DNA of 64,000 nucleotides from Amycolatopsis iheyensis (GTDB taxonomy: Bacteria; Actinomycetota; Actinomycetes; Mycobacteriales; Pseudonocardiaceae), in assembly GCF_024703995.1 (NCBI RefSeq), contig NZ_JAMXQV010000002.1, positions 124,001-188,000 of the forward strand, read 5' to 3'. Each line of letters begins with the position of its first letter. Positions within the stretch are counted from its first letter, which is position 1. Both the position numbers and the translations under genes were made by a program. This document shows, one piece after another, positions 55,801-64,000 of the stretch. Under the pieces are notes generated by a model. It saw only the letters and a program-made list of their open reading frames with translations. It had not been told where the DNA came from and searched no databases.

Positions 55801-58800
55801 GGCTACCTCGGCCGCCCCGGGCTCAGCGCGGAGCGGTTCGTCGCTTCGCCGTTCGAGCCGGGACAGCGGATGTACCGCACCGGCGACGTCGCGCGGTTCC
55901 GCACCGACGGCGTCCTCGAGTTCCTCGGCCGCGGCGACGAGCAGATCAAGATCCGCGGCTTCCGCGTCGAGCCCGGCGAGATCGCCGCGACGCTGGCCAC
56001 GCACGACGACGTCGCGCACGCCGTGGTCGTGGCACGGGAGGACCGCCCGGGCGACGTCCGCCTGGTCGGGTACGTCGTGCCCGCGGACACGGAGAGCACG
56101 GCGGCCGAGACCGAGCAGGTCGGCGAGTGGCGCGAGCTGTACGAAGCGATGTACGCGGGCGCCGAGGACGAGTTCGAGGGCTGGAACTCGAGCTACACCG
56201 GCGAGCCGATCCCGCGGGACGAGATGCGGGAGTGGCGGGACACCATCGTCGCGCGGATCCGGTCGCTGCAGCCGAAACGCGTGCTGGAGATCGGCGTCGG
56301 GACCGGCCTGCTGCTGACCGAGCTGGCCCCGCACTGCGAGTCCTACTGGGGCACCGACTTCTCCGCCGAGGTCATCGCGTCGCTCGGGCGCCGGGTCGCG
56401 GCCGACCCCGCGCTGGCCGAGCGCGTCGAACTGCGCACCGCCGACGCCGCGGACGTCTCCGGGCTGCCGTCCGGGTTCTTCGACACGATCGTGCTCAACT
56501 CCGTCGTCCAGTACTTCCCGAGCGGCACCTACCTCCTCGACGTGGTGCGGAAGGCGCTCGACCTGCTCGCCCCGGGCGGGGCGCTGTTCGTCGGCGACGT
56601 CCGCGACCTTCGCCAGGTCCGGGCGTTCCACACCGCCGTGGCCGACGCGCGTGGGGGCGACGTCGAGCAGAACCTCCTGCGGGAGAAAGAACTCCTCGTC
56701 GCGCCCGAATTCTTCGCCGGGCTGGACGGGGTCGTCGCGGACGTCCGGGTCAAGCGCGGCCGGGCGGTCAACGAGCTGACCCAGTTCCGCTACGACGTGG
56801 TCCTGCGCGCGGGTTCGGCCGCGGAACCCGACGTCCCCACGCTCGGCTGGGGGACCGATGTGTCCACTGTGGAGGATGTGGCCGGGCCGTGCCGGATCGA
56901 AGGCGTGCCGAACGGCCGCACCGCACCGGACGGGGTGGACCCCGAGGACTGGTACGCGTTCGGCGAGACGCACGGCTACCGCACGGCCGTCACCTGGTCC
57001 CCGGCCGGCGACGGCTCGGTGGACGTCGTGTTCACCACCGGCGACCCCGCGGGCGCGTTCCGGCCGGGTGCCGGCCCACTGCTGTCCTACACCGGCAACC
57101 CCGGCCGGTTCCGCCGGATCAGCACCCTGACCGCCCACCTGCGGACCCTCGCCGCCGAGCGGCTGCCGGAGCACATGGTGCCCTCGGCGATCGTCGTCCT
57201 CGACGCGCTGCCCGTGACGGCCAACGGCAAGCTGGACCGCCGCGCGCTCCCGTCGCCGGACCCGGTCGCGCCGACGTCCGACCGCGAGCCCCGCACCCCC
57301 GTCGAACGGCAGCTGTGCGAGCTGTTCGCCGACGTGCTCGGCCTGCCGCGGGTCGGCCCGGACGACAGCTTCTTCGCCCTCGGCGGCCATTCCCTGCTGG
57401 CCACCCGGCTGATCGCCCGCGTCCGCGCGACCTTCGACGCCGAACTGGAAGTCCGGTCCGTCTTCGAGACGCCGACCGCCGCCGGGCTCGCCGGACTGCT
57501 CGCCACGGGCCGCGGCGCCGCCCGCCCGCCGCTGGTCCCCGCGGCCCGGCCGGCTCGCGTGCCGCTGTCGGGCGCGCAGCAGCGGCTGTGGTTCCTGCAC
57601 CACCTGGAAGGCCCGTCGGCCACCTACAACGTCCCGCTGATCATGCGCCTCGACGGCGAGATCGACGTCGCCGCGCTGCGCACCGCACTGTCCGATGTGG
57701 TCGCCCGGCACGAGGCCCTGCGGACGCGCTTCCCGCAGGCGGACGGCGTGCCGTACCAGGAGGTCCTCCCGGCCGGCGAGGTCGACCTGCCGGTGCGGGA
57801 GGTCGGCGACCTCGACGAGGCCCTGACCGGGCTGGTCCGCGGCTCGTTCGACCTCGAACAGCACGCGCCGATGCGCGTGGAGCTGCTGCGGCTGGACGCG
57901 CGTGAGCACGTCCTGGCGCTGGTGTTCCACCACATCGCCTCCGACGGCTGGTCGATGGCGCCGCTGTGGCGGGACATCGCCACGGCCTACGCCGCCCGGC
58001 GCGCCGGTGAGGCTCCACAGTGGACGCCGCTGCCGGTGCAGTACGCGGACTACACGCTGTGGCAGCGGGACCTCCTCGGCCGCGAGGACGACCCGGACAG
58101 CGTCCTGTCCGCCCAGCTCGACTACTGGCGCGACACCCTCGACGGCCTGCCCGACCGCGTCGAGCTGCCCCTCGACCGGCCCCACCCGGCCACCGCGACC
58201 TTCCGCGGCGAGCTGCACACCTTCACCTGGGACGCCGACCTGCACGCACGGCTCTCGGACCTGGCCCGCGAGTGCGGCGCGAGCGTGTTCATGGTCGTGC
58301 ACGCGGCGCTCGCGGCGTTGCTGACCCGGCTGGGCGCGGGCACCGACGTGCCGATCGGCTCGCCCATCGCCGGCCGCACCGACCAGGCCCTCGACGACCT
58401 CGTCGGGTTCTTCGTCAACACCCTGGTCCTGCGCGTCGACACCGACGGCGAACCCTCGTTCCGCGAGCTGGTCGGCCGCGTCCGCGAGCGCAACCTCGAC
58501 GCCTACGCCCACCAGGACGTCCCGTTCGAGCGGCTCGTCGAGCTGCTCAACCCGGCGCGGTCGCTGTCGTACCACCCGCTGTTCCAGGTGATGATCGCCG
58601 GGCAGAACAACACCCGCGCCGAGGTGACCCTGCCCGGTCTGAGCGTCACCGAAATCCCGGTGACCACCGGGACGGCCAAGTTCGACCTGTCGATCTCGCT
58701 GACCGAGCGGGACGCGGGGATCGCGGGCGTGCTGGAGTTCAACACCGACGTCTTCGACCACCCGGGCGCCGACGCGATCCTGCGCCGGCTCGAAGTGCTG

Positions 58801-61800
58801 CTGCGTGCGGCGCTGGCCGAGCCGGACCGCCCGGTCGGCGCCCTCGATCTCCTCGCCGGCGACGAACGCGACCGCGTCCTGACCGAGTGGGCGGGCTCGC
58901 TGGAGCCGGCGGGCACCGAGACGTTCCCCGGCCTGTTCGCCCGCCGCGTCGCCGAAGCACCGGACTCGGTGGCGCTCGTGTTCGAGGACGTCGAGCTGAC
59001 GTATGCCGAGGTCAACGCCCGGGCCAACCGGCTCGCGCACCTGCTCCTCGCGCGGGGAGCCGGTCCGGAGCGCGTGGTGGCGCTGGCGGTCCCGCGATCG
59101 ATCGACATGATCGTCGCGGAGCTGGCCGTGCTCAAGGCCGGCGCCGCGTACCTGCCCGTCGACGTCGACTACCCCGGCGACCGCATCGCGTACATGGTCG
59201 AGGACGCGGGTCCGGTCTGCGTCGTCACGACCCGGGAGATCGACGCCAAGCTGCCCGCGGACGTCCCGCGGGTGCTCTTGGACGACCCGGCGCTCGAGTC
59301 GATGTCCACAGCGGACCCGGCCGTCGTGGTCAAGCCCGAGAACGCCGCCTACGTGATCTACACGTCGGGCTCGTCCGGGCGGCCGAAGGGCGTCGTCCTC
59401 CAGCACTCGGGCGTGGCGAAGCTCGTCGCGACCCAGGTCGAGCGGTTCGGGATCGGCCCGCACAGCCGGGTGCTGCAGTTCGCGTCGCCGAGCTTCGACG
59501 TCGCGTTCTGGGACCTCTGCCTCGGCCTGCTCTCGGGCGGCCGGCTGGTCGTCGTCCCGGCCGAGCGCCGGGTCGCCGGGCCGGCGCTGAGCGAGTACGC
59601 GTTCGCCCACGACGTCGACTTCATGATCCTGCCGCCCGCGCTCCTCGACGCGATGCCCGCGGACTGCGACCTCCCGCGCGACAGCGTGCTGCTCGCCGGG
59701 ACCGAACGCGTGTCGCCGGAGCTGATCCGCCGCTGGGCGCCGGGGCGGCGGATGTTCAACGCCTACGGCCCGACCGAGGCGACCACCAACTCCACGCTGG
59801 GCGAGAGCGACCCGGTCGAGCTGGCCGACGCGACCGTCGTCCCGATCGGCATCCCCGACCCCGGCACCCGCGCGTATGTGCTCGACGCCGGGCTGCGGCC
59901 GGTCCCGCCCGGCGTGGTGGGGGAGCTGTACCTCGCCGGATCCGGGCTGGCGCGCGGCTATCTCGGGCGCGCGGCCCTGACGTCCGAGCGGTTCGTCGCC
60001 GATCCGTTCGGCTCGGGCGGGCGCCTCTACCGCACCGGTGACCTGGTGAAGTGGCTGCCGGACGGCCGGCTGGTGTTCCTCGGCCGGGCGGATGACCAGG
60101 TGAAGATCCGCGGCTACCGGATCGAGCCGGGTGAGATCGAGGCGGTGCTTTCCGAGCACCCGGCCGTCGGGCAGTCCGTCGTGCTGGCCCAGGACGGGCG
60201 GCTCATCGCCTACGCCGTCCCGGCCGCCGGCCGCGACGAAGAAGCCGAGCTGGACCACGTCGGCGAGTGGCGTGAGCTGCACGAGAACGTCTTCACCGAG
60301 GCGGCGTCCGGCGGGCTGGAGGAGAACTTCACCGGCTGGAACTCCAGCTACGACGGCTCCGACATCCCCCTCGACGAGATGCGCGAGTGGCACGCGGCAA
60401 CCATCGACCGCATCCGTTCCCTGAAGGAACCGTCGCTTTCACGTGAAAGCGGCGGGTTGGGGCGGGTTCTCGAGATCGGGGTCGGTTCGGGGCTCATCCT
60501 GTCCCGGATCGCGCCGGACGCCGAGGAGTACTGGGGTGTCGACCTCTCCGAGCGGGCCATCGCCAACCTGCGTCGCGAGCTCGCGGCGACGCCGTTCGCG
60601 GACAAGGTCCACCTCGCCGCCCGCCCCGCGCACGACCTCGGGGAACTGCCCGACGAGCCGTTCGACACGGTGATCGTCAACTCCGTCGCGCAGTACTTCC
60701 CGAGCGTCGACTACCTGGCCGAGGTCATCCGGACCGCCGCCGCACGCGTCCGCCCGGGTGGTGTGATCTTCCTGGGCGACATCCGGAACCTGCGCTCGCT
60801 GCGGGCCTTCCGGACCGCGACGGAGCTGCGGCACGGCCGCCGGAGCGTGGTCGCCGTCGACCAGGCCATCGCCCGGGAAGGCGAGCTGGTCCTGGATCCG
60901 GACTTCTTCGCGGCGCTGGCCCGCGGGCTGGACGGCTTCGACGACGTCGACCTGTGGACGAAGCGCGGGCAGGCGCACAACGAGCTGACCCGCCACCGCT
61001 ACGACGTCGTCCTGCGGAAGGCGCCGAAGCCGGCCGCGGTCGACGAAACCGTCGTCGCGTTCACGTCGATCGAGGAACTGGAGCAGACGCTGGCCGGGCG
61101 TCCGGCCCGGCTGCGGGTCACCGGGGTGCCGGACGCGCGGCTGTCCGGCGAGCTGGCCGCCGTCGCCGCGCTCGCCGACGGCGACGCCGACGCGGCACTG
61201 TCCGCTTTGGACGCCGAGCCGATCGGTGTGGACATCGAGAAGCTGCAGGACCTCGGTTACGACGTCTACGCGGCGCCGGCGCAGCAGGGCGTGCTCGAGG
61301 TCGTGTTCACCACCGGTGCGCCGACCCGGATCCACCGCGCCCGCCCGGTCCGGGCCGCCCTGGACACGCTCGGGAACCACCCGGCCGGGCAGCGGGACAC
61401 GAGTGCGCTGGTCACAGCTCTGCGGGCGCACGTGCGTGACCGCCTGCCGCAGTACATGGTGCCCTCGGCGTTCGTGGTGCTGGACCGGCTGCCGCTGCTG
61501 GCCTCGGGCAAGCTCGACCGCCGGGCGCTGCCGAGCCCGGACCAGCAGGTGATCACCGCCGGCCGGGCGCCGCGCACGCCGGTCGAGGAAGTCCTCTGCG
61601 GACTGTTCGCCGAAGTCCTCGACGCGCCGTCGATCGGCGTCGACGACGACTTCTTCGCCCTGGGCGGGCATTCCCTCATGGCGACGCGCCTGGTCGCGCG
61701 GGTCCGCGCGGTCTTCGGCGTCGAACTGCAGGTGCGCTCGGTGTTCGAGACGCCGACCGTGGCCGGGCTGGCCGCGCTTCTGGCCACTTCGGACGCCTCG

Positions 61801-64000
61801 GCCGCGCGGCCGGCCCTCGTCCGCGTCGAGCCGCGGCCGGACCTGCTGCCGCTGTCGTTCGCCCAGCAGCGCCTGTGGTTCCTGCACCGGCTGGAAGGTC
61901 CGTCGGCGACGTACAACATGCCGACCGCGATCCGGCTGACCGGTGACCTCGACGTCGCTGCCCTGGAGCTGGCCCTGTCCGATGTGGTCGAGCGCCACGA
62001 GGCCCTGCGCACGGTCTTCCCGGAGATCGAGGGCGAGGCGCGGCAGCGGATCCTCGACGACGTCACGATCCCGTTGCCGGTCCGCGAGGTCACCGCGGCC
62101 ACCCTCGCCGACGCCGTGTCCGACGCGGCCGGCACGGTGTTCCGGCTGGAGTCCGAGATCCCGCTGCGCGCCGAGCTGCTCCGGCTGGACGCGAGCGAGC
62201 ACGTGCTGGTGCTCGTGTTCCACCACATCGCCTCGGACGGCTGGTCGACCGCGCCGCTGTGGCGTGATCTCGCGACGGCCTACACCGCGCGGCAGGCCGG
62301 TGACGCTCCTCAGTGGACACCGCTGCCGGTGCAGTACGCGGACTACACGCTGTGGCAGCGCGACGTCCTCGGCGAGCCGGTGATCGAACCGCAGCTGGCC
62401 TACTGGCGGGAAGCACTCGCGGGCCTGCCGGAGCGGATCGAGCTGCCGGCCGATCGGCCGCACCCGGCCGAAGCGTCCTATCGGGGCGAGCAGTTCGCCT
62501 TCGGCTGGGACGCCGAGCTCCACAGTGGACTCGTCGAGCTGGCCCGGGCCTGCGGCGCCAGCGTGTTCATGGTCGTGCACGCCGGGCTCACCGCGGTGCT
62601 GACCCGGCTCGGCGCGGGCACCGACGTCCCGCTCGGCACGTCCATCGCGGGCCGGACCGACCAGGCGCTGGACGATCTCGTCGGGTTCTTCGTCAACACC
62701 CTGGTCCTGCGCGTGGACACCGGCGGCGACCCGACGTTCCGGGACCTGGTCGCCCGGGTGCGCGACCGCAGCCTCGACGCCTACGCCCACCAGGACGTGC
62801 CGTTCGAGCGGCTGGTCGAAGCGCTGAACCCGGTGCGCTCACTGGCCTATCACCCGCTGTTCCAGACGATGCTCGCCTGGCAGAACAACGCCGTCGCCGA
62901 CGTGGCGCTGCCGGGCCTGACCGTCGCGGAGGAGCCGGTGCGGACCGGCACCGCCCGGGCCGACCTGACCTTCTTCGTCGGCGAGCGGCCCGGGCACCAG
63001 GCCGGGATCCGCGGCACGGCGGAGTACAACAGCGACGTCTTCGACCGCGCGAGCGTCGAGGCGATCCTGGACCGGCTGCGGATGCTGCTGCGTGCCGTCG
63101 TGCGCGAGCCGGACACCCGGATCGGCGCGGTCGACCTGCTCACCGACAGCGAGCACGAGCAGCTGGCCGCGGCTCCGGCCACGGCGATCCCCGCGGAGAC
63201 GGCCGCGGAGCTGTTCTCCGCCCAGGTGACCCGCACGCCGGACGCGACGGCTCTGGTGTCCGGCGGCGAAAGCCTCACCTACGCCGAGCTGGACGACCGC
63301 GCGACGACGCTCGCGCGGGCCCTGCTCGCGCGGGGCGCCGGGCCGGAGCGGGTGGTGGCCGTGGCGCTGCCGCGGTCGGCCGACCTGGTCGTCGCGCTGC
63401 TGGCGGTGCTCAAGACCGGCGCCGCTTACCTGCCGCTGGACCTGAACCACCCGGCCGAGCGCGTCGAGCTGATGCTCACCGACGCGTCCCCGCACCTGGT
63501 CGTCGCGAACGACGGCTTCGGCGACCGGCTGGTCCGGCCCGGTGACACCGGGGCCGACGGCGCCTGGCCGTCGATCCGTCCGGACAACCCGGCGTACGTG
63601 ATCTTCACGTCCGGCTCCACCGGCCGCCCGAAAGCCGTCGCCGGGACCCAGCGCGCACTGGCCAACCGGCTGCACTGGGGCCGGGACCTGGCTGACGGCG
63701 TGCGTGTCGCCAAGAGCGCGTTGACCTTCATCGACGGCTCGACCGAGCTGCTCGGCGGGCTCGTCGCGGGCGACCCCGTGGTCCTCGCCGACGACGCGAC
63801 GGCGACCGACCCGCACGCGCTCGCCGAACTCGTGCGGACCTCCGGCGCGCAGGTGCTGACCGTCGTCCCGAGCCTCCTCGACAGCTTCGCCGAGGACGCC
63901 CCGGCCGACGCGTTCGCGAGCGTGACCACGTGGATCACCAGTGGTGAGCCGCTTTCCGACGCCCTCGCCGAGAAGGTGGCCCGGCGGTGGCCGTCGGCGA
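49858..64000 (+). CDS. Siderophore NRPS, three A-nMT-T modules plus partial fourth
   Basis: Open frame of 4,714 codons to the right edge, no stop. GTG 49858, 11 bp after GGGAGG. Order: a truncated condensation domain (about 10-195, lacking the HHxxxDG half); A1 ([11 protein letters not shown] near 360) with an inserted N-methyltransferase (655-920); T1 (GGHSLL, Ser1134); C2 (HHIAADG, His1315); A2-nMT2-T2 (Ser2512); C3 (HHIASDG, His2691); A3-nMT3-T3 (Ser3939); C4 (HHIASDG, His4122); A4, cut off. A2 binding residues read by eye D-V-W-H-L-S-L-V-D match serine. A1 and A3 share D-V-W-I-L-A-A-T-N, not matched to a known code. No epimerase is seen. With the hydroxylase and formyltransferase it points to an N-methylated hydroxamate peptide of the scabichelin/albachelin type. 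Confidence 0.95.
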   Translation, partial: MSNGDAVQQVAELGYWRDRLASAPKELPLPADRPHLAEPVPARLARPLPAVDELTLLAAFTVLLSRYAGTADVVLGIGALVPLRVDLGGSPGFADVVARVREARDEALAHEVPFADLVAELDPEPGRGGSVLVNVGFGAETDLPLDVNLTGDGVRYRADVLDESTVDRMLEHLEHLLAAAQERPQWPVARLDLVPAPELRRIVEEWNDTDLDTPLSTLPELFAARVAEAPDAVALVFEDEELTYAELDARANRLAHVLIGRGAGPERVVALAVPRSVEMIVAELAVLKAGAAYLPVDPDYPAERIAFMVADARPVCVLTTAELAEHFASPVLLDELDLTAAPDTDPAPAIVPANAAYVIYTSGSTGRPKGVVVSHAGVAKLVATQSERFGVGRHSRVLQFASPSFDVAFWDLCLGLLSGGRLVVVPAERRVPGPELAEYAHAKGVDFMILPPALLAEFPEDCDLPRDSVLLAGTERVSPELVRRWAPGRRMFNAYGPTEATTNSTLGLCDPEIAPGSAVPIGVPDPGTRAYVLDAFLAPVPVGVVGELYLAGSGLARGYLGRPALTSERFVADPFGSGGRLYRTGDLVKWLPDGRLVFLGRADDQVKIRGYRIELGEIESVLAEHPRVGQTVVVAQDGRLVAYAVPVPDRDQAAEQGHVEEWHAVHEEMLAGSTGIEENFAGWNSSYDGSDIPLDEMREWHAATIDRIRSLKEPSLSRESGGLGRVLEIGVGSGLILSRIAPDAEAYWGVDLSESAIENVRREVAATPFADRVHLAARPAHDLGELPDEPFDTVIVNSVAQYFPSVDYLTEVVRTAAGLVKPGGTIFLGDLRNLRSLRAFRTAVELRHGRGDVAAVDQAIAREGELVLDPDFFPALARDLDGFDDVDLWVKRGEAHNELTRHRYDVVLRKATAPEPADEQVVAFGDLGSVARFLAAETPERLRVTGIPDARLSGELAAVLALDEGDADAALAALDRHEGVDPEALHRLGERAGYRVAVTWAADSGGLEAVFSRGEDGPAAYRPVRRTGAPASYANNPAARRETGALVASLRAHVRDRLPLYMVPSAFVVLDKLPVLASGKLDRKALPSPDRFAAGPGRTPRNPVEQLLCEMFADVLGLPQAGPDDDFFALGGHSLLATRLIQRIRAAVGAEVPVRAVFDAPTPAALAELLAGAVTGTERQPLARVAERPDRLPLSFAQQRLWFLHGLEGGSATYNVPLVMRLAGELDVEALRTALHDVLDRHEALRTVFPVADGVPYQRVLPEAEVELTVREVSDVDAGVDDLVRGVFGLGAGVPVRAALLTVDERRHVLVLVVHHIAADGWSLTPLWRDIATAYRARLRGDAPEWTPLPVQYADYTLWQRELLEAEEATQLDYWRTTLDGLPERIPLPLDRPHPTVSAYRGEFFTFGWDAGLQAGLTDLARACGASPFMVVHAGLTALLSRLGGGTDIPIGTPIAGRTDPALDDLVGFFVNTLVLRVDTGGDPTFRDLVARVRDRGLDAYAHQDVPFERLVEALNPARSLAHHPLFQTMLAWQNTPGAGVELPGLTVTERPVGTGTAKFDLWFSFTERGDGIHGQAEFNAEVFDHTTVTGILDRLEVLLRQVVSAPDRRLGELDILTAAERDRLPALWSGTAAEVPAVTVPELFAAQVARTPDATALVFEDEELTYAELDAVSNRLARVLAERGAGPERVVALALPRSTHLVTAILAVLKTGAAYLPLDPGYPADRIAFMLDDAAPALVLATAETAVEGALLLDDPDVLTGVPDAAPEVALEPRHPAYVIYTSGSTGRPKGVVVPHEGIVNRLLWMQDEYGLTGDDRVLQKTPSSFDVSVWEFLWPLITGATEVLARPDGHKDPTYLARLIRERGVTTVHFVPSMLQVFLQEPTAAECTSLRRVLCSGEALPLDAVTQFGQVLDAELHNLYGPTEASVDVTSWQTSTADTSVPIGRPVWNTRTHVLDAALRPVPPGTPGELYLAGVQLARGYLGRPGLSAERFVASPFEPGQRMYRTGDVARFRTDGVLEFLGRGDEQIKIRGFRVEPGEIAATLATHDDVAHAVVVAREDRPGDVRLVGYVVPADTESTAAETEQVGEWRELYEAMYAGAEDEFEGWNSSYTGEPIPRDEMREWRDTIVARIRSLQPKRVLEIGVGTGLLLTELAPHCESYWGTDFSAEVIASLGRRVAADPALAERVELRTADAADVSGLPSGFFDTIVLNSVVQYFPSGTYLLDVVRKALDLLAPGGALFVGDVRDLRQVRAFHTAVADARGGDVEQNLLREKELLVAPEFFAGLDGVVADVRVKRGRAVNELTQFRYDVVLRAGSAAEPDVPTLGWGTDVSTVEDVAGPCRIEGVPNGRTAPDGVDPEDWYAFGETHGYRTAVTWSPAGDGSVDVVFTTGDPAGAFRPGAGPLLSYTGNPGRFRRISTLTAHLRTLAAERLPEHMVPSAIVVLDALPVTANGKLDRRALPSPDPVAPTSDREPRTPVERQLCELFADVLGLPRVGPDDSFFALGGHSLLATRLIARVRATFDAELEVRSVFETPTAAGLAGLLATGRGAARPPLVPAARPARVPLSGAQQRLWFLHHLEGPSATYNVPLIMRLDGEIDVAALRTALSDVVARHEALRTRFPQADGVPYQEVLPAGEVDLPVREVGDLDEALTGLVRGSFDLEQHAPMRVELLRLDAREHVLALVFHHIASDGWSMAPLWRDIATAYAARRAGEAPQWTPLPVQYADYTLWQRDLLGREDDPDSVLSAQLDYWRDTLDGLPDRVELPLDRPHPATATFRGELHTFTWDADLHARLSDLARECGASVFMVVHAALAALLTRLGAGTDVPIGSPIAGRTDQALDDLVGFFVNTLVLRVDTDGEPSFRELVGRVRERNLDAYAHQDVPFERLVELLNPARSLSYHPLFQVMIAGQNNTRAEVTLPGLSVTEIPVTTGTAKFDLSISLTERDAGIAGVLEFNTDVFDHPGADAILRRLEVLLRAALAEPDRPVGALDLLAGDERDRVLTEWAGSLEPAGTETFPGLFARRVAEAPDSVALVFEDVELTYAEVNARANRLAHLLLARGAGPERVVALAVPRSIDMIVAELAVLKAGAAYLPVDVDYPGDRIAYMVEDAGPVCVVTTREIDAKLPADVPRVLLDDPALESMSTADPAVVVKPENAAYVIYTSGSSGRPKGVVLQHSGVAKLVATQVERFGIGPHSRVLQFASPSFDVAFWDLCLGLLSGGRLVVVPAERRVAGPALSEYAFAHDVDFMILPPALLDAMPADCDLPRDSVLLAGTERVSPELIRRWAPGRRMFNAYGPTEATTNSTLGESDPVELADATVVPIGIPDPGTRAYVLDAGLRPVPPGVVGELYLAGSGLARGYLGRAALTSERFVADPFGSGGRLYRTGDLVKWLPDGRLVFLGRADDQVKIRGYRIEPGEIEAVLSEHPAVGQSVVLAQDGRLIAYAVPAAGRDEEAELDHVGEWRELHENVFTEAASGGLEENFTGWNSSYDGSDIPLDEMREWHAATIDRIRSLKEPSLSRESGGLGRVLEIGVGSGLILSRIAPDAEEYWGVDLSERAIANLRRELAATPFADKVHLAARPAHDLGELPDEPFDTVIVNSVAQYFPSVDYLAEVIRTAAARVRPGGVIFLGDIRNLRSLRAFRTATELRHGRRSVVAVDQAIAREGELVLDPDFFAALARGLDGFDDVDLWTKRGQAHNELTRHRYDVVLRKAPKPAAVDETVVAFTSIEELEQTLAGRPARLRVTGVPDARLSGELAAVAALADGDADAALSALDAEPIGVDIEKLQDLGYDVYAAPAQQGVLEVVFTTGAPTRIHRARPVRAALDTLGNHPAGQRDTSALVTALRAHVRDRLPQYMVPSAFVVLDRLPLLASGKLDRRALPSPDQQVITAGRAPRTPVEEVLCGLFAEVLDAPSIGVDDDFFALGGHSLMATRLVARVRAVFGVELQVRSVFETPTVAGLAALLATSDASAARPALVRVEPRPDLLPLSFAQQRLWFLHRLEGPSATYNMPTAIRLTGDLDVAALELALSDVVERHEALRTVFPEIEGEARQRILDDVTIPLPVREVTAATLADAVSDAAGTVFRLESEIPLRAELLRLDASEHVLVLVFHHIASDGWSTAPLWRDLATAYTARQAGDAPQWTPLPVQYADYTLWQRDVLGEPVIEPQLAYWREALAGLPERIELPADRPHPAEASYRGEQFAFGWDAELHSGLVELARACGASVFMVVHAGLTAVLTRLGAGTDVPLGTSIAGRTDQALDDLVGFFVNTLVLRVDTGGDPTFRDLVARVRDRSLDAYAHQDVPFERLVEALNPVRSLAYHPLFQTMLAWQNNAVADVALPGLTVAEEPVRTGTARADLTFFVGERPGHQAGIRGTAEYNSDVFDRASVEAILDRLRMLLRAVVREPDTRIGAVDLLTDSEHEQLAAAPATAIPAETAAELFSAQVTRTPDATALVSGGESLTYAELDDRATTLARALLARGAGPERVVAVALPRSADLVVALLAVLKTGAAYLPLDLNHPAERVELMLTDASPHLVVANDGFGDRLVRPGDTGADGAWPSIRPDNPAYVIFTSGSTGRPKAVAGTQRALANRLHWGRDLADGVRVAKSALTFIDGSTELLGGLVAGDPVVLADDATATDPHALAELVRTSGAQVLTVVPSLLDSFAEDAPADAFASVTTWITSGEPLSDALAEKVARRWPSA
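52001..52018. repeat. Palindrome inserted in nMT1 of the NRPS
   Basis: CGCTTTCACGTGAAAGCG is a perfect 18-bp palindrome inside coding sequence. It encodes part of a 10-residue insertion ([10 protein letters not shown], residues 715-724) directly before the SAM-binding VLEIGVGSG. nMT2 lacks the insertion ([11 protein letters not shown]). It keeps the reading frame. Confidence 0.85.
60434..60451. repeat. Palindrome inserted in nMT3 of the NRPS
   Basis: Same 18-bp palindrome and same 10-residue insertion as in nMT1, in the same place before the SAM-binding motif. The flanking DNA (60330-60470) is nearly identical to nMT1, so the insertion was probably copied with the module or by gene conversion. 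Confidence 0.85.

Noticed and set aside
52006..60393. 2,795-codon open frame on the minus strand across the NRPS
   Set aside because: It runs antisense to a clear NRPS whose motifs are all in frame. Its sequence is Arg/Asp/Gly/Val-rich with no recognisable domain; such frames arise from GC-rich codon bias.

Overview
The window reads as chromosomal DNA of a high-GC filamentous actinomycete, most likely Amycolatopsis or a close pseudonocardial relative. The evidence is indirect: very GC-rich codon third positions, many GTG/TTG starts, GTGA/ATGA gene overlaps, a GlcNAc-type DasR operator, DmdR/IdeR iron boxes, many secreted glycoside hydrolases and a giant NRPS. Genus is an inference; no rRNA or marker gene is present.

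Layout. 1-5063 (minus): a translationally coupled Mrp/Mnh cation:proton antiporter operon (E-F-G-MbhD-B-C-D, D cut by the window edge) led by a CPA1 antiporter. 5235-11212: a small zinc-finger protein, an intergenic palindromic repeat, a GH78 rhamnosidase with an in-frame amber codon near its C terminus, and a GH54 arabinofuranosidase, the last two with LacI-type operators. 11178-14711 (minus): a NarL-type two-component pair, a small membrane protein and a DJ-1/PfpI-like membrane protein. 14828-18837: an overlapping gene pair, a GT4-GT2 fusion followed by a HemN-like radical SAM protein. 18929-23083: GH25 lysozyme, SGNH esterase, small regulators and a DUF574 methyltransferase. 23080-25731: a DUF4062/NB-ARC/TPR STAND protein.

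25822-27734 holds a compact integrated element: a perfect 76-bp direct repeat (3' half of tRNA-Pro plus its terminator) brackets about 1.8 kb of much lower GC DNA with one membrane-anchored protein of unknown function, a large nested palindrome and no integrase. Next come a secreted polysaccharide lyase and a GH18 chitinase (both with DasR-like sites), a PaaX regulator/crotonase pair, an ABC-F protein and a GNAT. Between the GNAT and an alpha-galactoside locus (GH36, binding protein, two permeases) lies about 0.8 kb with some 20 short palindromes repeating every 42-43 bp.

42698-64000 is a hydroxamate siderophore cluster: formyltransferase and ornithine N5-monooxygenase diverging from an iron box, a FecCD/FecE-type importer, and an NRPS (at least 4,714 residues, running off the right edge) with three consecutive A-nMT-T modules. 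A DinB-like protein and a SLOG-plus-membrane protein of defence-effector type sit inside the cluster. Two of the three N-methyltransferase domains carry the same in-frame palindromic insertion. The genes jointly suggest hydroxylation and formylation of ornithine, assembly of an N-methylated peptide, and re-import of its iron complex under iron control. The best candidates for undescribed biology are the tRNA-bracketed mini-element, the SLOG-membrane protein, the 42-bp palindrome array, and the glycosyltransferase/radical SAM pair.
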